Source of the DNA: Aequorivita aurantiaca
GTDB taxonomy: Bacteria; Bacteroidota; Bacteroidia; Flavobacteriales; Flavobacteriaceae
Direction: 5' to 3'
NCBI RefSeq assembly: GCF_030410135.1
Contig: NZ_JAUGQQ010000002.1
Coordinates: forward strand, 434,001-498,000
Length of the DNA stretch: 64,000 nucleotides
Positions 15,623 to 23,554 of this stretch are shown in pieces. The first letter of the stretch is position 1. Every line of letters begins with the position of its first letter. Both the position numbers and the translations under genes were made by a program. The notes beneath the pieces were generated by a model that did not search any database, was not told the origin of the DNA, and was given only the letters and a program-made list of their open reading frames with translations.

Positions 15623-17467
15623 TTACATAAATTTTTTATCCAAATCATTCACCTCAAGAATTGTGAAAACTGGTTTGTTGGTCGGGCTAACGGATGGCTC
15701 TTTGCAAGCAAAAAGTTGGTTTATTAAATGTTCCCTTTCCTCTTTGCCCAATGAAATTCCCGTTTTTATTGCCATACTTGCCGCCATGGATTTTGCCAGC
15801 ATATCATTTTGGCTGAAACCGCTCTCGGGCACTTCCTCTTTTATGTCGTGCACCAACTGGCTGAGCAAATTTACAACATGACTTTCCAATATCAGTACAG
15901 GAATTCCGCTAATCTCGATGGTTTCGTCTTTTAGTTGTGAAAAAATGAAACCCGTATGTTCCAATTGCTCGCGTATCTTTTCAATAATTTCCACATCAGG
16001 TTTTGAAAAATGAAGTTGCAGCGGAAACAACAATTGCTGGCTTACAGCTTCCTTTACGGTAATGTTTTTCAACAATTCTTCGTAAAGAACCCTTTGGTGT
16101 GCAAGGTTTTGATGGATTACCATCATCCCGTTTTTCAGCGGACTCACAATATATTTATTCTGAATTTGAAAGGAAATTTGCCCGGTTTCGGTTTCGGGAT
16201 TTTCAAAAAGATTTCCAGTTACCTCCTCGCTTTCAAACTCAATATCGCCTAAACTTGAAATTGCTGGAGCATCATCCTTTAAACCAACATAAAGCGATTC
16301 CCACGACTGGGATTGCTCTCTTTTAAATGGAAAATTGATATTTCCCTGTTTCGCTTTTTCACGAAAAGGATTGAAATCGCGGTCCACTTCAATGGATGGT
16401 GCGGTGGGCTGTTTTTTACTGTAATCGTACGGCGTATCAAAACCTTTGTCCCTTTCAAAATCAAGTATGGGCGCAATATTGAACTGTCCCAAACTATGCT
16501 TCACGGTTGCTCGAAGCATTGCATAAATGGAATGCTCATCGTCGAACTTTATCTCTGTTTTTGTGGGATGGATATTGATGTCAATGGAATGCGGATCCAC
16601 TTCCAAAAAGAGAAAATAGCCCGGATGAATATCGTTTTTAACCAAGCCCTCAAAAGCTGAAGCAACGGCGTGGTGCAAATATGCACTTTTTATAAAGCGG
16701 TCATTCACAAAGAAGAACTGTTCTCCCCTGCTCTTTTTGCCGAATTCCGGTTTTAAAACAAAACCGTTGATTTTTAAAATTTCGGTCTCCTCGCTTACGG
16801 GCACCAACTTTTCATTGGTTTTGCTTCCGAAGATGTTTACAATACGTTGCCGGGAATTTGAAGACGGAAGATTAAAAACATCGCTGCCATTGTGAAGCAT
16901 TTGAAACGCAACATTGGGATGCGCCAAAGCCACACGGTGGAATTCGTCAATAATATGGCGGGTTTCCACGGGATTGCTTTTTAGGAAATTTCGCCGCGCG
17001 GGAATATTATAAAAAAGGTTTTTTACTGAAATAGTTGTCCCTTTTGGAACAACAGCGGGCTCTTGGGAAATTACCTTGCTGCCTTCAATGGTAAGGTGCG
17101 TACCAATTTCAGAATCTTCGTTTTTGGTTTTTAGCTCAACGTGTGCAATGGCAGCAATCGATGCCAAAGCTTCTCCACGGAAACCTTTCGTGTGCAGATT
17201 AAAAAGATCTTCAGCCGATTTAATTTTGGAGGTTGCGTGGCGTTCAAAACTGATCCGCGCATCGGTGACGCTCATTCCTATTCCATTGTCTGTAACCTGG
17301 ACGAGGGTTTTTCCGGCGTCTTTTATAACAAGTGTAACGGAAGTTGCCTTGGCATCGATGGCGTTTTCAAGTAATTCCTTCACTACCGAAGCCGGTCGCT
17401 GCACGACTTCACCAGCCGCAATTTGGTTCGCAACGTGATCCGGTAATAACTGAATAATGTCTGCCAT
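15623..17467 (-). CDS. mutL: DNA mismatch repair protein MutL
   Basis: Links MutS mismatch recognition to strand removal. The 614-residue protein has the GHKL ATPase motifs ELLENAIDAKA, VTDNGIGM and TKGFRGEALASIAAIA, then the transducer motif DINIHPTKTEIKF, and a C-terminal dimerisation domain. In the C-terminal domain the place of the endonuclease motif DQHAxxE reads HQNLAHQRVLYEE, so the catalytic Asp and first Glu are absent (see findings). Gene order small membrane protein-mutL-rhomboid-rhomboid-EEP on one strand suggests a single operon. Confidence 0.96.
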   Translation of the reverse strand: MADIIQLLPDHVANQIAAGEVVQRPASVVKELLENAIDAKATSVTLVIKDAGKTLVQVTDNGIGMSVTDARISFERHATSKIKSAEDLFNLHTKGFRGEALASIAAIAHVELKTKNEDSEIGTHLTIEGSKVISQEPAVVPKGTTISVKNLFYNIPARRNFLKSNPVETRHIIDEFHRVALAHPNVAFQMLHNGSDVFNLPSSNSRQRIVNIFGSKTNEKLVPVSEETEILKINGFVLKPEFGKKSRGEQFFFVNDRFIKSAYLHHAVASAFEGLVKNDIHPGYFLFLEVDPHSIDINIHPTKTEIKFDDEHSIYAMLRATVKHSLGQFNIAPILDFERDKGFDTPYDYSKKQPTAPSIEVDRDFNPFREKAKQGNINFPFKREQSQSWESLYVGLKDDAPAISSLGDIEFESEEVTGNLFENPETETGQISFQIQNKYIVSPLKNGMMVIHQNLAHQRVLYEELLKNITVKEAVSQQLLFPLQLHFSKPDVEIIEKIREQLEHTGFIFSQLKDETIEISGIPVLILESHVVNLLSQLVHDIKEEVPESGFSQNDMLAKSMAASMAIKTGISLGKEEREHLINQLFACKEPSVSPTNKPVFTILEVNDLDKKFM

Positions 17468-17472
17468 TAAAA

Positions 17473-17754
17473 TTATGCGTAGAAAATAGATAAATCGAAT
17501 CCGATGATAAAAAGAAAAACGAGAACCAACAAAGCAATAATCACAAGCAACCGCAGATTTGCATTTTTATCAGATTTCTTTAAATCTGCCATAGCGGTTT
17601 TAAACTTTCCCTTTAACCCTTTGTTTTCGCCAACCGTGGTTCGGAATTGATCGAATTTATGCCCCATCGCAAAAGGGCTTCCGTCTCCATCAAATTCATA
17701 ATGGCGGGGTTTGTAACTGTATTTTTTGTTTTTTCTTTTGCTAATTAATCCCAT
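17473..17754 (-). CDS. Small basic membrane protein next to ribH
   Basis: A 93-residue protein with a basic N-terminus (SKRKNKKYSYKPRHYEF), a segment GSPFAMGHKFDQFRTTV and one C-terminal transmembrane helix (about residues 67-90), so it is probably anchored by its tail. Related flavobacterial proteins are often named riboflavin synthase subunit beta; nothing in the sequence supports this, and the name probably spread from the neighbouring ribH. It precedes mutL by 5 bases and follows a TAACTTTG promoter element. Confidence 0.75.
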   Translation of the reverse strand: MGLISKRKNKKYSYKPRHYEFDGDGSPFAMGHKFDQFRTTVGENKGLKGKFKTAMADLKKSDKNANLRLLVIIALLVLVFLFIIGFDLSIFYA

Positions 17755-17767
17755 AACTGTCGTGCCT

Positions 17768-17775
17768 CAAAGTTA
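17768..17775 (-). promoter_or_regulatory. -7 promoter element for the mutL operon
   Basis: TAACTTTG on the minus strand matches TAnnTTTG and lies 13 bases before the ATG of the small membrane protein gene that leads the mutL operon. Confidence 0.5.
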
Positions 17776-17883
17776 CTGAAAATAGTATGTTTTCTAAAAG
17801 TAATTCCGAAGAGGTTTTGAACAATTATGATGCCGTGTTTCTGAAGTATTAGTATTCAGTTGCCGATGGCAGTGGTGATCTCG

Positions 17884-18002
17884 AGTGGTCAGTGGTCAGT
17901 GGTCAGTGGTCAGTGGTCAGTGGTCAGTGGTCAGTGATCAGTGGTCAGTGGTCAGTGATTTAAATAAATCTACAATTGTAAATTGTAAATCGTAAATCTA
18001 AA
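17884..18002. repeat. Seventeen-unit heptanucleotide array
   Basis: 119 bases divide exactly into 17 heptads. Seven AGTGGTC, then AGTGATC, two AGTGGTC and AGTGATT (17884-17960) are followed, in the same register, by TAAATAA, ATCTACA, ATTGTAA, ATTGTAA, ATCGTAA and ATCTAAA (17961-18002). The unit sequence changes but the period does not. The array extends into the last codons and stop of ribH. Confidence 0.8.
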
Positions 18003-18495
18003 ATCGTGAGTCTTTCCTCAGCTGCGCCATTTTAATCGCGGCAATTGCGGCTTCCGTTCCTTTGTTGCCGTGCTTTCCACCACTACGGTCGATGGCTTGT
18101 TGCATATTATTGTCGGTAAGTACGCAGAAAATTATGGGAATATTACCTGTTACATTTAAATCCTTTATGCCCTGCGCGACGGCTTCGCAAACGTAGTCGA
18201 AGTGTTTTGTTTCGCCTTGAATTACGCTACCTATTGCAATTACGGCATCAAGCATATCGTAACTTTCGACCATCCTTTTGCAGCCGTAAATAAGTTCAAA
18301 ACTGCCGGGAACGTTCCAACGGACGATATTTTCATTGATGGCGCCACAATCTTTCAATGCATCAAAAGCGCCTTGGAACATACCTTCAGTAATTTCGTGA
18401 TTCCACTCTGAAACAACAATCCCAAACCGAAAGTCCTTCGCGTTTGGGATTGTGTTTTTATCGTAAGCCGATAAATTTGTATTTGCTGTAGCCAT
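17998..18495 (-). CDS. ribH: 6,7-dimethyl-8-ribityllumazine synthase
   Basis: Condenses the ribityl-aminopyrimidine and dihydroxybutanone phosphate intermediates in riboflavin synthesis, usually as an icosahedral 60-mer. The 165-residue protein carries FGIVVSEWNHEITEGM, WNVPGSFELIYGCKRM, VIAIGSVIQGETKHFDYV (catalytic His region), IPIIFCVLTDNNMQQA and GNKGTEAAIAAIKM. Its ATG directly follows the TPR gene. The final codons and stop fall within the heptad array. Confidence 0.97.
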   Translation of the reverse strand: MATANTNLSAYDKNTIPNAKDFRFGIVVSEWNHEITEGMFQGAFDALKDCGAINENIVRWNVPGSFELIYGCKRMVESYDMLDAVIAIGSVIQGETKHFDYVCEAVAQGIKDLNVTGNIPIIFCVLTDNNMQQAIDRSGGKHGNKGTEAAIAAIKMAQLRKDSRF

Positions 18496-19263
18496 TTATT
18501 GGTTCATTGCTTCCGCCCGGCCGGTATAAATTTCGGCTTTCGTGGCTTCTTGTGATTTGGGATAATCGTCAGCTATTTTTTTGAAATGCGACAATGCCTT
18601 GTCGTTTTGGTTCAATGACATTGCGGCAATACCGGCCTTCAAAAGAAAACGTGGCGTTGTGAAATCGTTAGTTCGCATCTTTGCAGCTTCCTCATAATAT
18701 TTCAACGCATCCTCATTTTGGCCCAATTGTGCAAAAGCATCGCCAATAGCGCCTTTCGTTAACGGTGCCAACACATCGTCATCGCTGCTGAATTTATCCA
18801 ACTGTTCAATAGCTTGCTGATATTTGCCCGTGTTCAAATAGGCCATTCCCGCATAGTAATGCGCAAGATTGGCAGCATTGGTACCGCCGTAATTTTCGAT
18901 AATATCGATAAACCCATATTTACCTTCACCGCCTTGCAGGGAAAGATTGTAAAGCGAATCCTTTGCAGGGGCTGTTAACGCCTGTTCCCAATAATTCTGG
19001 GCCTGGAACATTTCGTTCATTGCCTCCGCTTCTTTTGGAGCTTTTACATATTGGTCGTAAGCAAAATATCCCAAAACAAGCACAGCCACAACCCCAATAA
19101 AGCCTAAGATTGCCTTTTGGTTTTTCTCTACCCAAGCCTCGGTGCGCGATGCGCCCTGATCCAGCGTGTTGAATACTTCTGCCGTTGTACTGTTTTCTTC
19201 AAGCTGCGTTTCCTTTTCAGCTTTTGTTTTTGGTTTGCCTCCGCGTTTGTTGTACGTTGCCAT
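18496..19263 (-). CDS. TPR protein with N-terminal membrane anchor (YfgM-like)
   Basis: A 255-residue protein with a charged cytoplasmic N-terminus, one transmembrane helix (about residues 50-70, AILGFIGVVAVLVLGYFAYD) and four to five TPR-like helix pairs, for example AHYYAGMAYLNTGKYQQAIE and GDAFAQLGQNEDALKYYEEA. The layout resembles YfgM-type periplasmic chaperone partners of the Sec translocon, but the function here is inference. It shares an operon with ribH, which begins at the next base. Confidence 0.85.
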   Translation of the reverse strand: MATYNKRGGKPKTKAEKETQLEENSTTAEVFNTLDQGASRTEAWVEKNQKAILGFIGVVAVLVLGYFAYDQYVKAPKEAEAMNEMFQAQNYWEQALTAPAKDSLYNLSLQGGEGKYGFIDIIENYGGTNAANLAHYYAGMAYLNTGKYQQAIEQLDKFSSDDDVLAPLTKGAIGDAFAQLGQNEDALKYYEEAAKMRTNDFTTPRFLLKAGIAAMSLNQNDKALSHFKKIADDYPKSQEATKAEIYTGRAEAMNQ

Positions 19264-19285
19264 ATTGTTACTTCTAATTATTAAG

Positions 19286-19305
19286 ATTCCCGCCTTCGCG
19301 GGAAT
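19286..19305. repeat. Perfect hairpin in the leader of the TPR-ribH operon
   Basis: ATTCCCGC-CTTC-GCGGGAAT is a perfect 8-bp stem with a 4-base loop, between the promoter element (19310-19317) and the TPR gene start (19263). A related imperfect hairpin is in the pepD leader at 26292-26309. It could be a mobile palindromic repeat or a leader control element. Confidence 0.6.
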
Positions 19306-19309
19306 GGCG

Positions 19310-19317
19310 CAAAAATA
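19310..19317 (-). promoter_or_regulatory. -7 promoter element of the TPR-ribH operon
   Basis: TATTTTTG on the minus strand matches TAnnTTTG, giving a leader of about 40 bases that contains the perfect hairpin at 19286-19305. Confidence 0.5.
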
Positions 19318-19427
19318 AAATTTTTAATGGAATTTAAAAGGATTAATATTTCTTATTTTTTAATAATTTGCAAAGCAGTTATTCTTCCTTTTCGGAAAAA
19401 ATACCGAAGCACAACTTATTCATTTTT

Positions 19428-20513
19428 ATGATATTACAAAAACTGTCGTTACTCAACTATAAAAATTTTGAAGCCGAAACCTTTGAGTTCGACCCAAAAA
19501 TAAATTGTTTTGTGGGAAACAACGGTGTGGGGAAGACAAATATACTTGATGCTATTTATCACCTTTCCTTTGGGAAAAGTTATTTCAATCCCATCACTAC
19601 ACAGAATATTAAACACGACGAGGAATTTTTTGTGGTGGAAGGTTTTTACGAAAGAAAGGAGACGCCCGAAAAAATTGTGGTGAGTGCGAAAAAAGGACAG
19701 AAAAAAATCATAAAACGAAATGGTAAGACTTACGAAAAATTCAGTGAACACATTGGGTTTTTACCACTCGTAATCATTTCGCCCGCAGATCGGGATTTGA
19801 TTATTGAAGGCAGCGAAACCCGCAGAAAATTTATTGACGGCGTGATTTCGCAGGGCGACCCCAATTATTTGAACACGCTCATTAAATACAATAAAGTGCT
19901 GGCGCAGCGCAATAGTTTGCTGAAATATTTTGCGGCGAACAACACTTTTAGCCAGGATACGATTGATATTTACAACGAACAACTTCACAATTTTGGCACT
20001 TCAATCTTTGGGAAGCGAACTGCATTTTTGGAAGAATTTCTGCCTATTTTTTTGAATCGATACAAATCCATCAGCAGTGGAAATGAAAGCATCAATTTAG
20101 TTTACGAAAGCCAATTGCAGGAAAATGATTTGCTGACGCTGCTTCAACAGAATTTTACGAAAGATAAAATTACGCAATACACCAATTTCGGGATCCATAA
20201 AGACGATTTGGTTTTTGGGATTGATGGACATCCCATCAAAAAATTTGGATCGCAGGGACAGCAGAAATCATATCTCATTGCGTTAAAATTGGCGCAGTTT
20301 GATTTCATTAAAAACCATTCTAAAACAAACCCGATTTTGCTATTGGATGATATTTTTGATAAATTGGACGAAACGCGAGTGGAGCATTTAATTTCGTTGG
20401 TTGACAATGAAAATTTTGGGCAACTATTTATAAGCGATACGCACGCAGAGCGTACTGAGGAAGTGATTAAAAAAGTGCATCAGACCTATAAAATGTTTCC
20501 GTTGGCCCCCTAA
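19428..20513 (+). CDS. recF: DNA replication and repair protein RecF
   Basis: SMC-like ATPase that loads RecA at gapped DNA with RecO and RecR. The 361-residue product starts at 19428 ([14 protein letters not shown]), the conserved RecF N-terminus; an in-frame ATG at 19368 would add 20 unrelated residues. Motifs are Walker [21 protein letters not shown], signature [17 protein letters not shown] and Walker [14 protein letters not shown]. The C-terminus ends in FPLAP, where GCCCCCTAA of a palindromic repeat supplies the stop. It starts a plus-strand run with a lipoprotein gene and a DciA-like gene. Confidence 0.96.
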   Translation: MILQKLSLLNYKNFEAETFEFDPKINCFVGNNGVGKTNILDAIYHLSFGKSYFNPITTQNIKHDEEFFVVEGFYERKETPEKIVVSAKKGQKKIIKRNGKTYEKFSEHIGFLPLVIISPADRDLIIEGSETRRKFIDGVISQGDPNYLNTLIKYNKVLAQRNSLLKYFAANNTFSQDTIDIYNEQLHNFGTSIFGKRTAFLEEFLPIFLNRYKSISSGNESINLVYESQLQENDLLTLLQQNFTKDKITQYTNFGIHKDDLVFGIDGHPIKKFGSQGQQKSYLIALKLAQFDFIKNHSKTNPILLLDDIFDKLDETRVEHLISLVDNENFGQLFISDTHAERTEEVIKKVHQTYKMFPLAP

Positions 20514-20527
20514 CCCCCAAAGGGGAA
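20505..20527 (+). repeat. GCCCCCTA hairpin repeat at the recF stop
   Basis: GCCCCCTAACCCCCAAAGGG followed by GAA is the same repeat as at 12915. It provides the last two codons (AP) and the stop of recF. Confidence 0.65.
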
Positions 20528-20552
20528 AAGCCGCTAAAATAAATCTAAAATT

Positions 20553-20972
20553 ATGAGGTTTACATTTGTATTATCAATCATTATCCTATTTTTCACAAGT
20601 TGCGAAAAACCTAACCCCGAGGCACAAAAACAAAACCTCAACGGCTATTGGGAAATAAAAAGTGTGAAAATGCCAAATGGCGAAAAAAAGCAATTCAATA
20701 TAAATACGATCGTGGATTTTATTGAAACAAAAGGCGACAGCGGTACGCGAACCAAAGTCACTCCGAAATTTGACGGTACTTTTATAACAAATGGCATTTC
20801 AGATTATTTCACATTGAAAATTGAGAATGATAGTTTACGCATCTATTACAAAACCCAATTTGACGAATGGAAAGAAACCGTGATTGAAGCAAAGGACAGT
20901 ACCTTAACCGTGATTAATCGGGACAACAAAATTTACACCTATTCAAAATTCAAAAAATTAGAGTTTAAATAG
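20553..20972 (+). CDS. Lipocalin-like lipoprotein
   Basis: A 139-residue lipoprotein: signal peptide with lipobox FFTSC (Cys at residue 17), then a small beta-rich domain beginning LNGYWEIKSVKMPNGEKK. This WxIxS pattern is typical of Bacteroidota lipocalin-like proteins of unknown ligand. It lies 39 bases after recF and 16 before the DUF721 gene, in the same direction. Confidence 0.75.
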   Translation: MRFTFVLSIIILFFTSCEKPNPEAQKQNLNGYWEIKSVKMPNGEKKQFNINTIVDFIETKGDSGTRTKVTPKFDGTFITNGISDYFTLKIENDSLRIYYKTQFDEWKETVIEAKDSTLTVINRDNKIYTYSKFKKLEFK

Positions 20973-20988
20973 TAAAGATCAAACAACA

Positions 20989-21285
20989 ATGGCAAAAAGA
21001 AACGCAGAAAACATATCAATTGGCGATGCTTTAAAGGAATTTATTGGTGCGAATAGATTAGAAAAAGGTCTGGACATAGTGAATGCAAAGGAAGCGTGGA
21101 ATACAGTTATGGGCGTTGCCATTTCAAAATACACTACCGATATAAAATTGGACCGCGATACTTTATATGTACAGCTTTCATCTTCTGTCTTGCGCGAGGA
21201 ATTGAGTTATGGAAAGGAAAAAATAATAAAATTGTTGAACGAGGAATTAGGGAAGGAATTGATCAATAAATTGATTCTTCGCTAA
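20989..21285 (+). CDS. DUF721 (DciA-like) protein
   Basis: A 98-residue DUF721 protein (GDALKEFIGANRLEKGLDIV, AWNTVMGVAISKYT, LYVQLSSSVLREEL). The family includes DciA, the widespread bacterial loader of the DnaB helicase, and the linkage to recF fits a replication role. Function in this organism is inferred from the family. It is followed by a strong bidirectional terminator shared with ndk. Confidence 0.85.
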   Translation: MAKRNAENISIGDALKEFIGANRLEKGLDIVNAKEAWNTVMGVAISKYTTDIKLDRDTLYVQLSSSVLREELSYGKEKIIKLLNEELGKELINKLILR

Positions 21286-21302
21286 TAACTACACTATATA
21301 AA

Positions 21303-21331
21303 AAAACGCCTTCCAAATGGGAAGGCGTTTT
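21303..21331. terminator. Bidirectional terminator between the DUF721 gene and ndk
   Basis: A perfect 12-bp stem AAAACGCCTTCC/GGAAGGCGTTTT with loop AAATG, flanked by A and T runs, between convergent genes. Confidence 0.9.
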
Positions 21332-21355
21332 CAGTAAAAAATATTTTGTGAATGC

Positions 21356-21775
21356 TTAAAACATATCGCGTCCCGCAAAATGAAAAGCACCTTCAATGGC
21401 TGCGTTCTCATCGCTATCACTTCCGTGCACGGCGTTTTCGCCAATGGAAGCTGCATATAATTTGCGAATGGTACCCTCGGCAGCGTCTGCTGGATTGGTA
21501 GCACCAATCAAAGTACGGAAGTCTTCCACAGCATTTTCCTTTTCAAGAATTGCCGCAACTATTGGGCCGCGGGTCATATATTCCACCAATTCGCCGTAAA
21601 ATGGGCGCTCACTGTGCACTGCATAAAATGCCTGCGCATCCTGCGTGGTCATGTGGGTAAGTTTCATCGCTACGATTCTAAAACCGGAAGCGTTTATTTT
21701 TTCAAGAATGGCGCCTATGTGTCCTTTTTCAACCGCATCTGGCTTTAACATTGTGAATGTTCTGTCTGTTCTCAT
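21356..21775 (-). CDS. ndk: Nucleoside-diphosphate kinase
   Basis: Transfers the terminal phosphate between nucleoside triphosphates and diphosphates. The 139-residue protein has [20 protein letters not shown] at the N-terminus and the catalytic histidine in [20 protein letters not shown]. Normal length. A full consensus promoter lies just upstream on the minus strand. Confidence 0.97.
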   Translation of the reverse strand: MRTDRTFTMLKPDAVEKGHIGAILEKINASGFRIVAMKLTHMTTQDAQAFYAVHSERPFYGELVEYMTRGPIVAAILEKENAVEDFRTLIGATNPADAAEGTIRKLYAASIGENAVHGSDSDENAAIEGAFHFAGRDMF

Positions 21776-21795
21776 TGTGTTTTTTAAAATTTCGG

Positions 21796-21825
21796 CAAAA
21801 ATACTATTTAAATATTCAATTGCAA
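21796..21825 (-). promoter_or_regulatory. Full Bacteroidota promoter of ndk
   Basis: On the minus strand TTG (21825-21823), a 19-base spacer and TATTTTTG (21803-21796) match the TTG-N19-TAnnTTTG consensus, 21 bases before the ndk ATG. This is the most complete promoter match in the window. Confidence 0.75.
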
Positions 21826-21840
21826 GGAATCTTTTATATT

Positions 21841-21866
21841 CACCGCTTAGCCTGCGCTCAGGGTGA
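21841..21866. repeat. REP-like imperfect palindrome
   Basis: CACCGCTTAGCCTGCGCTCA followed by GGGTGA begins with CACC and ends with GGGTG, with GCGCTC in the centre. It resembles REP elements of the CACCCTGAGC type. It lies between divergent ndk and the DHH gene. Confidence 0.4.
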
Positions 21867-21933
21867 AATAAAAGTTGAATGTTTATTATTTTAAGAAAAT
21901 TCTAGCTTCCAGCTCCCGGATTCAATATCAAAA

Positions 21934-21956
21934 TTCCCCTTTTGGGGGTACGGGGC
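21934..21956 (-). repeat. GCCCC hairpin repeat upstream of the DHH gene
   Basis: TTCCCCTTTTGGGGGTACGG followed by GGC is an inverted copy of the repeat at 12915 and 20505. It ends 20 bases before the DHH ATG, just upstream of a TATCTTCG promoter-like element. Confidence 0.6.
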
Positions 21957-21976
21957 TTTTCGTATCTTCGCCGCTT

Positions 21977-22999
21977 ATGAATTTAGAGACTACCGAGATT
22001 GTTAAAAAGCTGCTAGCTTCCCCGCAGAAAATAGTGATCGTAGGCCACAAAAATCCTGATGGCGACGCAATTGGTTCGTGTTTGGGACTTTCTTTTTTTC
22101 TGAAAGACATGGGCCATACCATAACTGTGATTATGCCGAATGAATTTCCCGATTTTTTGAAATGGCTTCCCGGAGTTGAAGGCATCGTGATCCATGAAAG
22201 AGAAAGAGAAAAGAGCACGGGCCTAATTCAGGATGCGGATTTGGTTTTTACTTTAGATTTCAATTGTTTGGACAGAGTTGGGGAAATGCAAGGAATCCTA
22301 GAAAACTGTACTGCAAAATTCGTTATGATTGACCATCATCAACAACCTGCCACGTACGCCTTGGCCACTTATAGTGACGTGAAAATGAGCTCTACTTCTG
22401 AAATGGTTTTTCATTTTATTGAGGCATTAGGACAAGGTGAAAATCTTTCGAAGGAAATTGCCATTAATCTTTACACCGGTATAATGACGGATACTGGATC
22501 ATTCCGTTTTTCCTCAACCAGCCCTACCACACATAGGGTTGCGGCAAGATTGATTGAAGCGGGAGCAGAAAGTGCCATCATTAACCAAAATGTTTATGAC
22601 ACAAACAGTCCAGAGCGAATGAAACTGCTTGGTGTGGCCTTAAATAATTTGGTAATCCTGGCAGAATTCTGCACGGCCTATATTACCCTTACCCAAAAGG
22701 AACTGGACGAGCACAATTTTAAAAAAGGAGATACCGAAGGCTTTGTGAATTATGCCCTGTCGGTAAAAGGAATAATTTTTGCCGCAATTTTTATAGAAAA
22801 TAAGCAAGAAAATATTGTGAAAATTTCGTTGAGGAGCAAGGGATATTTTTCGGTGAACGATTTTGCCCGAAACCATTACAGTGGCGGTGGCCACATTAAC
22901 GCAGCAGGCGGAAAAAGTTCTCAAGATCTTTCCAAAACCGTAAACGAATTTATTAGTATCTTGCCCCGTTATAAAAATGAACTCACTGATGCTTCGTAA
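21977..22999 (+). CDS. DHH family phosphoesterase (NrnA-like nanoRNase/pAp phosphatase)
   Basis: A 340-residue two-domain phosphoesterase. The DHH domain has GHKNPDGDAIGS and DHHQQP (metal ligands), and the C-terminal DHHA1 domain has SGGGHINAAGG. NrnA-type enzymes degrade very short RNAs and dephosphorylate 3'-phosphoadenosine 5'-phosphate. The start is put at 21977 (MNLETTEIV); a frame from 21875 runs through heptad and hairpin repeats and adds 34 unconvincing residues. It overlaps gldI by 23 bases. Confidence 0.92.
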   Translation: MNLETTEIVKKLLASPQKIVIVGHKNPDGDAIGSCLGLSFFLKDMGHTITVIMPNEFPDFLKWLPGVEGIVIHEREREKSTGLIQDADLVFTLDFNCLDRVGEMQGILENCTAKFVMIDHHQQPATYALATYSDVKMSSTSEMVFHFIEALGQGENLSKEIAINLYTGIMTDTGSFRFSSTSPTTHRVAARLIEAGAESAIINQNVYDTNSPERMKLLGVALNNLVILAEFCTAYITLTQKELDEHNFKKGDTEGFVNYALSVKGIIFAAIFIENKQENIVKISLRSKGYFSVNDFARNHYSGGGHINAAGGKSSQDLSKTVNEFISILPRYKNELTDAS

Positions 23000-23537
23000 G
23001 CTGATTTATTTTTTACTTTTTTCATTCATTATTACTTCCTGTAAAGGCCCGGAGGCCCGGTCGCCCGTGCAGACCCGGTCAGGCACTTTTATTAAGGAAT
23101 CTGCAGTTCGCAACAAGAAAATATATGATGAGGAAAAAAAGGTCATTAGTAAAATTATAGCACAAGATTCCTCCCACAACTATATTTCTTCCGAAAATGG
23201 ATTTTGGTATTTCTATAACAAACGCGACACGGCAAACTCCGAAATGCCAGACTTGGGTGATGTAGTAAAATTTACCTATGATATAAAGGACCTAAACGGC
23301 AGTTTAATTCTTTCCGAAAAAGAAAATGGACTTCAACATTATAAAGTTGACCAAAGCAACCAAGATTTAATATCGGGCGTGCGCGAGGGCATAAAACTTA
23401 TGAAGGAAGGCGAAACAGTAACCTTTCTTTTTCCATCCTATAAAGCGTTTGGCTATTATGGGATTGAAGACAAACTTGGCTCCAACATACCGGTGCAGAG
23501 CACTGTAACGCTGCATTCAATTGAACAATCAAACTAA
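22977..23537 (+). CDS. gldI: Gliding-motility-associated FKBP-type peptidyl-prolyl isomerase lipoprotein (GldI)
   Basis: A 186-residue lipoprotein with lipobox ITSC (Cys about residue 22) and a C-terminal FKBP domain (LGDVVKFTYDIKDLNG, GVREGIKLMKEGETVTFLFP, KAFGYYG). In Flavobacterium johnsoniae GldI is one of the proteins needed for gliding, and is thought to help fold envelope proteins of the gliding/type IX secretion machinery. The start may be the Met at residue 1 or residue 5 (MLRKLIYFLL). It is coupled to the DHH gene and followed 17 bases later by another isomerase. Confidence 0.88.
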   Translation: MNSLMLRKLIYFLLFSFIITSCKGPEARSPVQTRSGTFIKESAVRNKKIYDEEKKVISKIIAQDSSHNYISSENGFWYFYNKRDTANSEMPDLGDVVKFTYDIKDLNGSLILSEKENGLQHYKVDQSNQDLISGVREGIKLMKEGETVTFLFPSYKAFGYYGIEDKLGSNIPVQSTVTLHSIEQSN

Positions 23538-23554
23538 AAATTAAATTTACACCC

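Noticed and set aside
17473-17754. Name riboflavin synthase subunit beta for the small membrane protein
   Set aside because: It has a C-terminal membrane helix and no lumazine or riboflavin synthase motif. The real ribH is the neighbour at 17998-18495.
17884-17960. Tandem repeat considered as a CRISPR array
   Set aside because: The units are 7 bases with no spacers, and no cas genes are present. It is a heptad array.
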